This document shows, piece after piece, positions 1-8,402 of a stretch of DNA of 64,000 bases. The position numbers and the translations under genes were made by a program. The notes beneath the pieces are model-generated. The model saw only the letters and a program-made list of their open reading frames with translations. It made no database searches and was not told the origin of the DNA. Numbering within the stretch: the stretch's first letter is position 1; each line of letters begins with the position of its first letter. The stretch is from Brucella pseudogrignonensis (GTDB lineage Bacteria > Pseudomonadota > Alphaproteobacteria > Rhizobiales > Rhizobiaceae), in assembly GCF_002252525.1 (NCBI RefSeq), contig NZ_NNRM01000017.1:62001-126000 (forward strand), written 5' to 3'.

Positions 1-1
1 G

Positions 2-241
2 CATCCGGTTGATTATTTCATCAGCCGCGCGGGAAATCGTCTTGAGCACGTTCATCTTCAGGACGCTGACGGCCATGCAGATCGCCATTGGGCAATCGGC
101 GAAGGCACGATCCGCTGGCACGCTGTTTTTGCAGCTTTGTCGAAGCTGGAAAGCAATCCACGCCTTATTCTCGAATTGCGCGATAAGAACAAAATCCAGC
201 AATCCGTTCAATATTTGTTAGCGGCAGGTTTGGCTCGCTAA
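2..241 (+). CDS. Sugar phosphate isomerase/epimerase family protein, C-terminal fragment
   Basis: Only the last 79 codons lie in the window; the frame is open from base 2 to the TAA at 239-241, so the 5' part is cut off by the window edge. The fragment reads like the last strands of an AP-endonuclease-2/xylose-isomerase-like TIM barrel: a metal-ligand type HVHLQD motif is followed by RHWAIGEGTIRW and a short helix with LILELRDK. Such proteins isomerise or epimerise sugars and sugar acids, which fits the catabolic operon downstream. A strong terminator follows, so it belongs to an earlier transcript. The family call is fairly safe; the substrate is unknown. Confidence 0.7.
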   Translation, partial: HPVDYFISRAGNRLEHVHLQDADGHADRHWAIGEGTIRWHAVFAALSKLESNPRLILELRDKNKIQQSVQYLLAAGLAR

Positions 242-263
242 CCGCAACGATTCTGTCTTCTTT

Positions 264-313
264 TGGCTGCCATGAATGGCAAATGCTTTGCCGCTCATGG
301 CAGCTATTTTTTT
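264..313 (+). terminator. Rho-independent terminator after the isomerase-like gene
   Basis: Arms GCTGCCATGA and TCATGGCAGC (266-304), with inner GGCAAA/TTTGCC pairing around a short loop, are followed by a run of seven T. This separates the upstream gene from the gntR transcript. Confidence 0.88.
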
Positions 314-431
314 ATCCTGTCTGTTTTACGCGCCTCTTCAGTGGTTCGCCTATTTTCGATTTCCTGAAGAAAACATAATTAATTCAATGAGTAATGAACT
401 TTGTAATCAACTATAGGACCTCGTAAATCGC

Positions 432-458
432 ATATCTGATGTCTGATACATCAGATAT
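432..458. promoter_or_regulatory. Palindromic operator, probably bound by the adjacent GntR regulator
   Basis: Perfect inverted repeat with 11-bp arms, ATATCTGATGT and ACATCAGATAT, around a 5-base spacer. It abuts the TTGACA element that begins at 458 and lies about 65 bp before the gntR start. FCD-type GntR proteins bind short dyads as dimers and commonly autoregulate, so this is the natural operator for the sugar-acid operon. The palindrome is directly visible; the binding partner is inferred. Confidence 0.65.
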
Positions 459-486
459 TGACATATTTAATCAGCTGCTCCAAGAT
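458..486 (+). promoter_or_regulatory. Candidate sigma-70 promoter of the sugar-acid operon
   Basis: A perfect TTGACA (458-463) is followed after 17 bases by CAAGAT (481-486), a weak -10. The -35 touches the palindrome, so a bound repressor would block polymerase. The -10 is poor, so the exact start is uncertain. Confidence 0.45.
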
Positions 487-521
487 CGTGTAGTAATTTC
501 GGATGACAAGCAGGTGCGCCC

Positions 522-1187
522 TTGCGTGACAGTGTTTCCCAATTTTCACCGATCAAGGTGAAGAGCCTTAGAGATCATGTGCATGACGATCTGCGGGAGG
601 CGATCATTTCGGGTCGGCTGAAGTCCGGCGACAGATTGAATGAGCGACAGTTGGCTGCTGATCTGGGTATCAGCACCAGTCCTTTGAAAGAAGCGCTTCG
701 CCAGTTGGAGGGTGAGGGGCTGGTACGCACGGAAGCGCGACGCGGTACGTTTGTTTCGTTCAATGCGCGACAGGCCGAAGAGATGACGCTGGCGCGTGCA
801 GCGCTTGAAAGCATTATCGCGCGTCAGGCTGCAAAACACGGCGATGAAGAAGCTTTTGCCTTTCTTCGCGCAGTCATTGAGGAAATGCGGGCCGCTGTTG
901 AATCCGGTGATGTGGATGCGCTGATCGAGCTCAATGAGAAATTTCATGATGCCATTCACGAGGCATCGGGATGCGAATATCTGCGACGGCTGCAAAATGC
1001 GCAGCGGATGTATGATCATGCGGCACGGGTAACGGTGCTGTCTCGCGAAGATGTGCGTCGACAATCATTTGGCGAACACGAAGCGATCATGCAGGCCATT
1101 ACGGCCAGAAACGGGGATTTAGCCGAGCGATTGATGCGGGAGCACATCGTGAAAGCGGGGGATACACATATCGAACTGGTCTTCTGA
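522..1187 (+). CDS. GntR family transcriptional regulator, FadR/FCD subfamily
   Basis: Residues about 12-75 form the winged helix-turn-helix of the GntR family (LREAIISGRLKSGDRL, then LAADLGISTSPLKEALRQL). Residues about 85-210 are an all-helical FCD ligand domain with the usual His/Asp positions (FHDAIHEASG, GEHEAIMQAI, MREHI) that often hold a metal and a carboxylate effector. It is the first gene of the operon and sits beside an 11-bp-arm palindrome, so it probably senses a sugar acid and represses itself and the genes behind it. The start is uncertain: TTG at 522 gives 221 residues with only a weak ribosome site; a GTG at 558 would remove 12 residues without harming the fold. Confidence 0.88.
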   Translation: MRDSVSQFSPIKVKSLRDHVHDDLREAIISGRLKSGDRLNERQLAADLGISTSPLKEALRQLEGEGLVRTEARRGTFVSFNARQAEEMTLARAALESIIARQAAKHGDEEAFAFLRAVIEEMRAAVESGDVDALIELNEKFHDAIHEASGCEYLRRLQNAQRMYDHAARVTVLSREDVRRQSFGEHEAIMQAITARNGDLAERLMREHIVKAGDTHIELVF

Positions 1188-1207
1188 CCAGTACCTGGGA
1201 GGGTAAT

Positions 1208-2119
1208 ATGAATTTAGCGGAATACCGCGGGGTGCTGAGAGGCATCTCGGGCGTGCATGCGACTGCCTATAACACAGATGGCGAGATTGATGCCGCACTA
1301 ACCACCGAAATTGTTGCACGTATCGCAAAAGCTGGCGTGCATAACATCGTGACCGGCGGCAATACCGGTGAGTTCTACAGCATGACTGTGGATGAAGTGA
1401 TCCGCCTGCAGGCAATCGCCGTCAAAGCGGCTGATGGCAAAGCTGCGGTAACAGCCGCAGCCGGACGTTCGGTCCGCGATGCAATCAAGGTCTCAAAAGC
1501 CGCACAGGCTGAGGGTGCGAATGGCGTGATGATCCATCATCCGCTTGATCCCTTCGCTGCCCCTCATGCACAGGTCGATTACTTTATCGAGATTGCAGAA
1601 GCTACCGACCTTCCGATCGTTGCCTATATCCGCTCCGATCTGATCCCGTTGGACGAGATGGTCCGGCTTGCAACCCATCCGAAGGTTGCCGGTGTGAAAT
1701 TCGCATCGCAGAACACGATGTTGTTCTTTGAATGCTGCCGCGCAACCAAGGGAACCGATGCGACCTGGATTTGCGGTCTCGCCGAAAGCTGGGCACTGCC
1801 GTTTTACGCATTAGGCGGGCGGGGTTTCACATCCGGTCTCGTTAATGTGGCTCCTGACCGCTCGCTGGCTGTCTGGAACGCGCTGGAAGCTGGTGATTAC
1901 GCCCGGGCTCGTGCCGTTGTTGAAAGCATCGCCGATTTTGAAACCATGCGGACCAAATACCGCAATGGTGCAAACGTCACAGTGGTCAAGGAAGCACTGC
2001 AAATTCAGGGTCTTGCTGTTGGCGATGTGCGGCTACCGGGCCTGCCTAAACTTGAAACGGCTGACCGCAAGGCGCTCGAAAAGGTCGTTGCGGGTTGGGA
2101 GACCGATGCAATTGTCTGA
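1208..2119 (+). CDS. Dihydrodipicolinate synthase/N-acetylneuraminate lyase family protein (sugar-acid lyase or dehydratase)
   Basis: A 303-residue class I (Schiff base) aldolase-type TIM barrel. Family landmarks are present: GGNTGEF at 50-56 (the GGTTGE carboxylate-binding motif), the catalytic tyrosine Y140 and the Schiff-base lysine K164 in GVKFAS. The start is supported by GGGAGGG just upstream. The family includes DapA, NanA, 5-dehydro-4-deoxyglucarate dehydratase (KdgD) and L-2-keto-3-deoxyarabonate dehydratase. With uronate dehydrogenase, a lactonase and two sugar-acid dehydratases in the same operon, a KdgD-like role (decarboxylating dehydration of a keto-deoxy sugar acid) or an L-KDA dehydratase role is far more likely than lysine synthesis. 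Which one cannot be decided here. Confidence 0.82.
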   Translation: MNLAEYRGVLRGISGVHATAYNTDGEIDAALTTEIVARIAKAGVHNIVTGGNTGEFYSMTVDEVIRLQAIAVKAADGKAAVTAAAGRSVRDAIKVSKAAQAEGANGVMIHHPLDPFAAPHAQVDYFIEIAEATDLPIVAYIRSDLIPLDEMVRLATHPKVAGVKFASQNTMLFFECCRATKGTDATWICGLAESWALPFYALGGRGFTSGLVNVAPDRSLAVWNALEAGDYARARAVVESIADFETMRTKYRNGANVTVVKEALQIQGLAVGDVRLPGLPKLETADRKALEKVVAGWETDAIV

Positions 2120-2192
2120 AAAATAGAAAACCGGCGCGTACCGACAGGAGGAAGCGGTGTGTGCGGGACAAGTAAAAAAGGTGGAGGAGAAC

Positions 2193-3380
2193 ATGACCAA
2201 AGGAATTTCACGCCGCACATTCATGGCGGGGGCCGGACTTGCAACTGGCGCAGGACTTTTGCTGCCCAAGGGTGCTGCATGGGCACAATCGGCAAAGCTG
2301 CCATCATCGCCTGTCGCCCTGAATGTCATTGACGCGGCTGGCAATCTCGCGTTGACGCAGCCGATTTTCGACAATTTTGCTTCTGAACAAAAAGCGCTCG
2401 TTTCGCGCTTCACGTTCAACAAAGCACCAGCACCGGAACTGCCGGGCAAAATCAAGGCGCAACAGCGCGCCAACCGTATCGATATCGATCTGGTGATTAT
2501 TGGCCCAGATGCGCTATCTGCAGGGCTTGCTGACGATATCTGGACCGATATCATTGCTCTTCCAGACAATGGCCTGCCAAAATTGCAGGATATCTATCTC
2601 GAGCCCGCTTGGCGTATGCAGGAAATGTCAAAGGGCAAAGGCGTTGTGGTTTCCTATTACCCGTCCGGTCCATTGCTCGAATATCACCCTGAGAAGGTCA
2701 AGACGCCGCCAAAGACGGCCGAAGAGCTTCTGGCCTGGACCAAGGAAAATCCAAACAAATTCATCTATGCACGTCCGGCAAATTCAGGCCCGGGCCGCAC
2801 GTTCCTGATGGGCCTGCCTTACCTTCTTGGCGACAGCGACCCGAAAGATCCGGTCAAGGGCTGGGACAAGACCTGGGCCTATCTCAAGGAACTGCACAAG
2901 AATATCGAATATTATCCTGCCGGCACCGGCGCTCTGATGAAAGAGCTCGGCGAAGGCACGCGCTATATGACCGCAACCACAACCGGTTGGGATATCAACC
3001 CGCGTGCGTTGGGCGTTGTTCCAAAAGAAATGGCAGTCAGCAAACTGGAAGGTTTCCACTGGGTCTGTGACGCGCATTACTTCGCAATTCCGAAAGGCGT
3101 TTCCGAAGAAAAGGTCGCGGTCCTGATGGAGTTTATCAAGTTCGCGCTCAAGCCTGATCAGCAGGCCTATTCCTACGATGCGGGCTATTTCTATCCGGGT
3201 CCTGCGGTCAAGGATGTCACGATCGAGATGGCACCGAAGGAAAGCCAGGACGTGATTGCCGAGTTTGGTCGTCCGGAATATGCCGACTGGATTGCAAACA
3301 ATCCGATTGAGTTGCCGCTTGAGCCGGAAGCTCTGGTAGCTGCTTTCCGGCGCTGGGACGAAGACGTCGCAGCCAGCTAA
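2193..3380 (+). CDS. ABC transporter periplasmic substrate-binding protein with Tat signal
   Basis: A 395-residue binding protein of the spermidine/putrescine/iron-type family. The start at 2193 follows GGAGGA at an ideal distance and gives an N-terminus with SRRTFM, a hydrophobic GAGLATGAGLLL stretch and an AWAQS-type cleavage site, i.e. a twin-arginine signal; mature protein begins near residue 33. The body shows the two-lobe pattern of the family (DLVIIGPDALSAG, YYPSGPLLEYHPEKV, GWDINPRALG). It is followed by the ATPase and two permeases, so it delivers the operon's substrate, presumably a sugar acid or uronate. The substrate cannot be read from sequence; related importers carry polyamines, iron, phosphonates or sulfate. 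Confidence 0.86.
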   Translation: MTKGISRRTFMAGAGLATGAGLLLPKGAAWAQSAKLPSSPVALNVIDAAGNLALTQPIFDNFASEQKALVSRFTFNKAPAPELPGKIKAQQRANRIDIDLVIIGPDALSAGLADDIWTDIIALPDNGLPKLQDIYLEPAWRMQEMSKGKGVVVSYYPSGPLLEYHPEKVKTPPKTAEELLAWTKENPNKFIYARPANSGPGRTFLMGLPYLLGDSDPKDPVKGWDKTWAYLKELHKNIEYYPAGTGALMKELGEGTRYMTATTTGWDINPRALGVVPKEMAVSKLEGFHWVCDAHYFAIPKGVSEEKVAVLMEFIKFALKPDQQAYSYDAGYFYPGPAVKDVTIEMAPKESQDVIAEFGRPEYADWIANNPIELPLEPEALVAAFRRWDEDVAAS

Positions 3381-3397
3381 GGCTCCTCCAAAGCGTC

Positions 3398-3423
3398 AAT
3401 GGCGGATCATACGGTCCGCCATT
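3398..3423 (+). other. Intercistronic hairpin after the binding-protein gene
   Basis: Perfect 9-bp arms AATGGCGGA and TCCGCCATT around an 8-base loop, not followed by a T-run. Such hairpins downstream of binding-protein genes usually stabilise the upstream message, giving more binding protein than permease. The role here is inferred. Confidence 0.6.
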
Positions 3424-3464
3424 AGCCGCCTAAGATCACCACTCAATTTACGGTGCTTGCGTCA

Positions 3465-4523
3465 ATGTCCTTTCAAGAACTTCGGCTTGATCGAATGAGC
3501 CGCTCATTTGGAACTTTCAATGCGCTGAGGGAAATCAACCTCACGATTGGAAAAGGTGAGTTCATTGCCCTTCTGGGCCCTTCAGGCTGCGGAAAATCCA
3601 CGGCGCTCAACTGTATCGCAGGTCTTCTGGGTACGACCGGCGGCGGTATCTATATTGATGAAAAACGCGTCGATCAGCTTAAACCGGAAGATCGCGGTTT
3701 CGGCATGGTGTTTCAGAACTATGCCCTGTTTCCACATATGAACGTGCTGCAGAATGTCGGCTTTGGCCTCAAGATGCGCGGTCTTCCCAAAGCCGAAATA
3801 GACAAGCGGTCGCGAGCAGCGCTGGCACTTGTCAGACTGCAGGGGCAGGAAGCAAAACTCCCCGGCCAGCTTTCTGGCGGGCAGCAGCAACGTGTTGCCA
3901 TTGCGCGCGCTATCGTGATCGAGCCGCCTGTCGTGTTGATGGATGAGCCGCTCTCAAATCTTGATGCAAAGCTGCGACTTGAGATGCGCGCTGAGATCAG
4001 ACGTATTCATAACCAGCTTGGTTCGACAACAATCTATGTGACCCATGATCAGGATGAGGCCCTGTCTCTCGCGGATCGTATTGTGGTGTTACGTGATGGG
4101 GAAATCCGGCAGGTCGGCAAGCCGCATGAGCTTTATGAAGCCCCGCGCTTTCAGGATGTTGCAGCCTTCATGGGCTTCCGCAACGCTTTGAGTGGCAAGG
4201 TTGTGCGCGTTGAAGACGGACAGGCAACTATCGACGTATCGGGCAGCGAACTGACTGGGCGCGCGATGGACACGCTGCAGCCTGGCAGTAGCGCCATTAT
4301 CATGGCGCGTGGAGATGATGTTGTGTCGGGTGAAAAAGGCCGCAACACAATTGCTGCCACTGTCGAGACGATTGAATATCGAGGTCGTGAGTATGTCGGC
4401 ATAGCGCGGACTGAAAGCGGTATGGAAATGGTCTTTCATGGACCGCAGGAAGTTGCGCCGGGCGCAAAGATCACGCTCGGCATCGATGCAGGCCACGCGC
4501 TGGTCTTTGCGAGCGAGGCTTAG
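3465..4523 (+). CDS. ABC transporter ATP-binding protein (PotA/FbpC type)
   Basis: Energises the importer at the inner membrane. Walker [11 protein letters not shown]-loop QNYALFPHM, signature [14 protein letters not shown], Walker [13 protein letters not shown] and the switch histidine in YVTHDQDEA are all intact; a C-terminal TOBE-like regulatory domain follows from about residue 240. I use the ATG at 3465 (352 residues); a GTG four codons upstream (3453) is also possible, and neither has a convincing ribosome site. The permease gene begins 3 bases after the stop, so the two are translationally close. Confidence 0.9.
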   Translation: MSFQELRLDRMSRSFGTFNALREINLTIGKGEFIALLGPSGCGKSTALNCIAGLLGTTGGGIYIDEKRVDQLKPEDRGFGMVFQNYALFPHMNVLQNVGFGLKMRGLPKAEIDKRSRAALALVRLQGQEAKLPGQLSGGQQQRVAIARAIVIEPPVVLMDEPLSNLDAKLRLEMRAEIRRIHNQLGSTTIYVTHDQDEALSLADRIVVLRDGEIRQVGKPHELYEAPRFQDVAAFMGFRNALSGKVVRVEDGQATIDVSGSELTGRAMDTLQPGSSAIIMARGDDVVSGEKGRNTIAATVETIEYRGREYVGIARTESGMEMVFHGPQEVAPGAKITLGIDAGHALVFASEA

Positions 4524-4526
4524 GCC

Positions 4527-5435
4527 ATGGCGGAAGAACGATTTTCCGAACAGGCTTTGAGCCCCGGCCTGCGTCAAAGGCTCGCCAATCGCGGTTTCGA
4601 TGGGGTGACACTGCTCATTCTGCCGGCGCTGCTCTTCATTATCGGCGTTTTCATTTACCCGTTTCTCTATGGCCTCGTCCTGTCTTTCAACCCGCTTGAT
4701 GGCGGCGGAGCACTGGCTAATTATCGCAAGTTCTTCTCTGATCCCTATCTCTATAAAACCATAGGCGCGACACTCTGGCTGGCTATTCCGGTGACGCTTA
4801 TCAGTGTCCTGTTTGCCGTTCCAATTGCCATGCGGGTCCGGCTGATGCCGCGGCAACGTCTTCTGACGACAATCCTGGTTTTGCCAGTCACTCTGGGAAC
4901 GGTTCTGATTGCCGAAGGGCTTTTGAATTATCTCGGACCGCAGGGCTGGTTCAGCCGCACTCTGATTGCCTTTGGCCTGATCGATAATCCGTTGAAGCTC
5001 ACCAATAATTACTGGGGTGTCTTTGCATCGCTCGTGATTACCGTGTTTCCATTCACTTTCCTGCTGACGCTTTCCTATATTTCCGGCATCGATCCGGCTC
5101 TGGAACGTGCGGCAGCAACGCATGGAGCAAACAGCTGGCAGCGCTTCCGCCATGTCATGTTACCGCTTCTGGTGCCGGGGCTTGTGGTGGCCGCATGTCT
5201 GACATTCGTGCAGGCTTTTGCGGTATTTCCTTCCGCTGTCCTTCTGGGGGCACCATCCGGCCCCACGCGTGTGATTTCCATTGCCGCGGCGCAGGCAGCT
5301 TTCGAGCAATATGATGACTCCATGGCATCATCCATCGCCATGATCATGGCCGCCGTACAGCTGCTTGTGGTGGGTGCTTTGCTCGGCCTTCGTTCGTTCT
5401 TCTATCGCGGTTCGACCGCTGGCGGGAAAGGATAG
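4527..5435 (+). CDS. ABC transporter permease, first subunit (PotB type)
   Basis: A 302-residue inner-membrane protein with about six hydrophobic segments, starting with LLILPALLFIIGVFIYPFLY near residue 30. The EAA coupling loop that docks onto the ATPase is visible as AAATHGANSWQRFRHVMLPLLVPG near residue 190. It begins 3 bases after the ATPase and is followed 3 bases later by the second permease, so all import subunits are cotranslated. Confidence 0.9.
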   Translation: MAEERFSEQALSPGLRQRLANRGFDGVTLLILPALLFIIGVFIYPFLYGLVLSFNPLDGGGALANYRKFFSDPYLYKTIGATLWLAIPVTLISVLFAVPIAMRVRLMPRQRLLTTILVLPVTLGTVLIAEGLLNYLGPQGWFSRTLIAFGLIDNPLKLTNNYWGVFASLVITVFPFTFLLTLSYISGIDPALERAAATHGANSWQRFRHVMLPLLVPGLVVAACLTFVQAFAVFPSAVLLGAPSGPTRVISIAAAQAAFEQYDDSMASSIAMIMAAVQLLVVGALLGLRSFFYRGSTAGGKG

Positions 5436-5438
5436 ACC

Positions 5439-6281
5439 ATGATCCGCGATACATCTGTCCTTTCAAAGCTCTGGATTACGGTTGTCTGGCTTGTAACGGG
5501 CTTCTTCGTTCTCAATGTACTGGCTGTCATTGCCGCGGTTGTCGTCTCCAGTTTTGGCACACGCTGGCTTGGCACATGGCTGCCCGATGCGCTCACAACA
5601 CGCTGGTATGCCGCCGCATGGGCCGAATTCCAGCTTGATCAGGTGCTGCTGGTTACTTTCCAGGTCGTGTTTGCCGTCGTCATCCTTTCCGGATTTCTCG
5701 GGGTGACAGCAGCTTACGCCATGGCGCGTCGGGATTTTCCGGGCAAGAAAATCGTTCTGCTGATTTTCCTTCTGCCGCTTCTGGTTCCGCCCATTACATT
5801 TGGCATTCCGCTCGCGACAGTGCTCTACAAGTTTGGCGTTGGTGGAACTTTCTGGGGTGTGGTTCTGGCTAATCTTGTGCCGACGGTCCCCTTTGTCATC
5901 CTTGTGATGGTGCCGTTTATCGAACAGATCGATCCCAAGGTTGAAGCAGCAGCGCGGGTCTTTGGTGCGGGCACCTTCAAACTGTTTCTGCATGTTTTGC
6001 TGCCAATGCTCACCCCGGGCATTCTTGCAGCCATGCTGCTGGTGCTGGTGCGCACGGTTGCCATGTTCGAACTGACCTTCCTGACGGCTGGCCCGACATC
6101 GCAGACGCTGGTGGTCGCGCTTTATTATTCCGTCTTTGCGGCAGGTGTCCGCTCGGTTCAGTCCATTGATGCAATGGCCGTCATCTACATGGTGACATCA
6201 CTAGTCTGGCTTCTGCTGGCACTGCGCTTTGTCAACCCAACACAGATTGTAGCGCGCAGCCGCCAGCCGTCTGCGCATTGA
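5439..6281 (+). CDS. ABC transporter permease, second subunit (PotC type)
   Basis: A 280-residue inner-membrane protein with about six membrane spans and the EAA loop AAARVFGAGTFKLFLHVLLPMLTPG near residue 165. It pairs with the preceding permease to form the channel. It ends the transporter block; catabolic enzymes follow after about 40 bases. Confidence 0.9.
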   Translation: MIRDTSVLSKLWITVVWLVTGFFVLNVLAVIAAVVVSSFGTRWLGTWLPDALTTRWYAAAWAEFQLDQVLLVTFQVVFAVVILSGFLGVTAAYAMARRDFPGKKIVLLIFLLPLLVPPITFGIPLATVLYKFGVGGTFWGVVLANLVPTVPFVILVMVPFIEQIDPKVEAAARVFGAGTFKLFLHVLLPMLTPGILAAMLLVLVRTVAMFELTFLTAGPTSQTLVVALYYSVFAAGVRSVQSIDAMAVIYMVTSLVWLLLALRFVNPTQIVARSRQPSAH

Positions 6282-6320
6282 TAGGGCCAAAGGCTTTTAG
6301 GCCAGAATTATTCGGAGTGC

Positions 6321-7523
6321 ATGATGAAAATTACGGCCATTGAAACCGTACAACTGCCGCACCTCAACAATATTTTGTGGGTGCAGGTCCATACCGATGA
6401 GGGGATCATCGGCCTGGGCGAAACGTTCCGCGGGGCCAATGCGGTTGCTGCCTATATTCACAGCGACATCGCTCCGCAATTGGTGGGCCAGAACCCTCTG
6501 GAAATTGATCGCATTTCAAAATTGTTGCTAGAGCCTTATGTCGGCTTCCGTTCTTCGGGTGTGGAGATACGTGCGGCTTCGGCCATTGATATCGCGCTTT
6601 GGGATATTTTCGGGCAACTGACCAATCAGCCGATCCATCAGTTGCTTGGTGGTCTCTCGCGTCCCTCGATCCGTACCTATAATACCTGTGCGGGCTATAC
6701 CTATAACAAAAGCGGCGCCCGTCGTTATATCGGCGATCAGGATGACGCAAAGGAAGGCCCTTACGAAGATCAGCTGGCGTTTCATCGTGATGCCGGAGCG
6801 CTTGCGCAAAGCCTGTTGTCGGAAGGTATTACGGCCATGAAAATCTGGCCGTTCGACCCCTTTGCGATGAGCAGTGGCGGCAATTACATTCACGCAACCG
6901 ATCTCGACAAGGCGCTGGTTCCATTTCGCCAGATCCGCGATGCGGTGGGCGATCAGATGGAAATCATGGTCGAATTTCATTCGATGTGGGATCTGACATC
7001 AGCACTGACGATTGCGCGTGAACTCAAAGCCTTCAGGCCCTTCTGGTCGGAAGATCCTATCAAGATGATGAACCCGCAGGCGCTGGCCGTTTATGCGCGT
7101 CAATCCGGCATTCCCGTCTGCGCCAGTGAAACTATGGCAACTCGTGCGCAGTTTCTCGATGTGCTGCGTGCCGACGCATCCGATTATGTGATGCTTGACA
7201 TTTCATGGTGCGGCGGGCTTTCCGAAGCAAAGAAGATTGCAACCATGGCCGAGGCGTTCCAGCGCCCCATAGCGCCGCATGATTGTACTGGTCCGGTGGT
7301 TTTCGCAGCCTCGATCCATCTTTCTCTCAATGCGCCCAATGCGATTTTTCAGGAATCTGTGCGCGCCTATTACACCTCATGGTATCGCGATCTGGTGACT
7401 GTGATGCCACGCATCGAAAAGGGTGTGATCTATCCGTTTGAAGGTGCCGGTCTGGGACTCAAACTCTCTGACTTTGTTCTTGAAAACCCAGATGTGGTCC
7501 GTCGTAAAACGGGGGCTGTGTGA
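6321..7523 (+). CDS. Enolase-superfamily sugar-acid dehydratase (mandelate racemase subgroup)
   Basis: A 400-residue protein with a capping domain (about 1-130) and a modified TIM barrel. The three acidic metal ligands are E218 (MVEFH), E244 (WSED) and E270 (CASE); the His-Asp dyad is H320 (APHD) and D293 (MLDIS). The usual KxK motif on strand 2 is K174-I-W, so the second lysine is missing, and a histidine sits two residues after the first ligand (E218-x-H220), as in D-galactonate dehydratase, where that His is the general acid. This points to syn- or anti-dehydration of an aldonate or aldarate, or to a galactarolactone cycloisomerase. ATG 6324 fits the GGAG slightly better than 6321. Its stop overlaps the next start. 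Confidence 0.85.
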   Translation: MMKITAIETVQLPHLNNILWVQVHTDEGIIGLGETFRGANAVAAYIHSDIAPQLVGQNPLEIDRISKLLLEPYVGFRSSGVEIRAASAIDIALWDIFGQLTNQPIHQLLGGLSRPSIRTYNTCAGYTYNKSGARRYIGDQDDAKEGPYEDQLAFHRDAGALAQSLLSEGITAMKIWPFDPFAMSSGGNYIHATDLDKALVPFRQIRDAVGDQMEIMVEFHSMWDLTSALTIARELKAFRPFWSEDPIKMMNPQALAVYARQSGIPVCASETMATRAQFLDVLRADASDYVMLDISWCGGLSEAKKIATMAEAFQRPIAPHDCTGPVVFAASIHLSLNAPNAIFQESVRAYYTSWYRDLVTVMPRIEKGVIYPFEGAGLGLKLSDFVLENPDVVRRKTGAV

Positions 7524-8398
7524 TGGCCCATTTTCGCTGCATAGCCGATCTGCGCGGACAACTCACTGAAAGCCCTGTCTGGGATGACAGACGTAAAACG
7601 CTGTTTGCATGCGATATCAACGGGCAGAAAGTTTATGAGATTGATCTCGATAAAGGGCCTCTGCGCGAATGGTCTTTCGAGACTGCAGTTCCTTGTCTCG
7701 GGCTTGCGGAAAGCGGCCGACTGGTCGTTTCGCTTGCGCGCGAGATTATCCTGTTTGATCCCGAAACATTGGAACGCCAGACTCTTTGGGATGGTTATGA
7801 CGAGCCGGAAACATCGCGCCTGAATGACGGCAAGATTGGACCGGACGGAGCTTTCTGGATCGGTAGCATGGATGCGCGTCCACAGCGTGAAGCCATTTCA
7901 AAACTCTATCGTGTGACTGCTGATGGCAAAGCCGAAATCAAGGCGGAACGCTTTGAGATTTCCAACGGTCTTGCATGGACTGCCGATGCTGCAACGATGT
8001 TCCACACAGATTCCCGTGGGCCATGGATTGATCGCTATGATTTTGACGTCGAAACCGGATCGATAAGCAATCGTACCCGCATTGCTGATCTTGATGAAGA
8101 GACGGGGCGTCCTGATGGTGGCGCCTGCGATAGTGATGGCAATTACTGGAGTGCCGGAGTTTCTGCCGGTGTCCTCAACCGCTTTGATCGCAATGGAAAG
8201 CTGCTCGATCGCATAGCAGCTCCTGTTCCTGCACCGACAATGCCATGTTTTTGCGGCCCGGATCTTACGCTTCTTGCCGTCACGTCTCATCGCCTAGGAG
8301 CATCTGAAACATTGGAAGCTGCACCGCAATCAGGTGGCATTCACCTCATGCAGGCGCCTGTTGCGGGTGCGAAAATTGCCAGAATGAAGGGAGTCTGA
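7523..8398 (+). CDS. SMP-30/gluconolactonase family lactonase
   Basis: A 291-residue six-bladed beta-propeller lactonase. Expected features are the N-terminal metal-ligand glutamate in LTESPVWDD, the NDGKIGPDGAFWIGSM blade and RPDGGACDSDGNYW with the catalytic Asp region. These enzymes hydrolyse gluconolactone, arabinonolactone, galactarolactone and similar esters. Placed directly before uronate dehydrogenase, it would open the aldaro- or aldonolactone made by that enzyme. The ATG at 7523 overlaps the TGA of the dehydratase, showing tight translational coupling. Confidence 0.86.
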   Translation: MAHFRCIADLRGQLTESPVWDDRRKTLFACDINGQKVYEIDLDKGPLREWSFETAVPCLGLAESGRLVVSLAREIILFDPETLERQTLWDGYDEPETSRLNDGKIGPDGAFWIGSMDARPQREAISKLYRVTADGKAEIKAERFEISNGLAWTADAATMFHTDSRGPWIDRYDFDVETGSISNRTRIADLDEETGRPDGGACDSDGNYWSAGVSAGVLNRFDRNGKLLDRIAAPVPAPTMPCFCGPDLTLLAVTSHRLGASETLEAAPQSGGIHLMQAPVAGAKIARMKGV

Positions 8399-8402
8399 AC
8401 GG

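Noticed and set aside
9-221. 70-codon frame at the left edge
   Set aside because: The real frame is the one at 2-241, which encodes a recognisable TIM-barrel C-terminus.
1208-2119. Calling the DHDPS-family gene dapA
   Set aside because: The setting is sugar-acid catabolism and no lysine or cell-wall genes are close; the generic family call is safer.
4089-5153. 354-codon minus-strand frame
   Set aside because: Opposite the ABC ATPase and permease genes; product is low-complexity and matches nothing.
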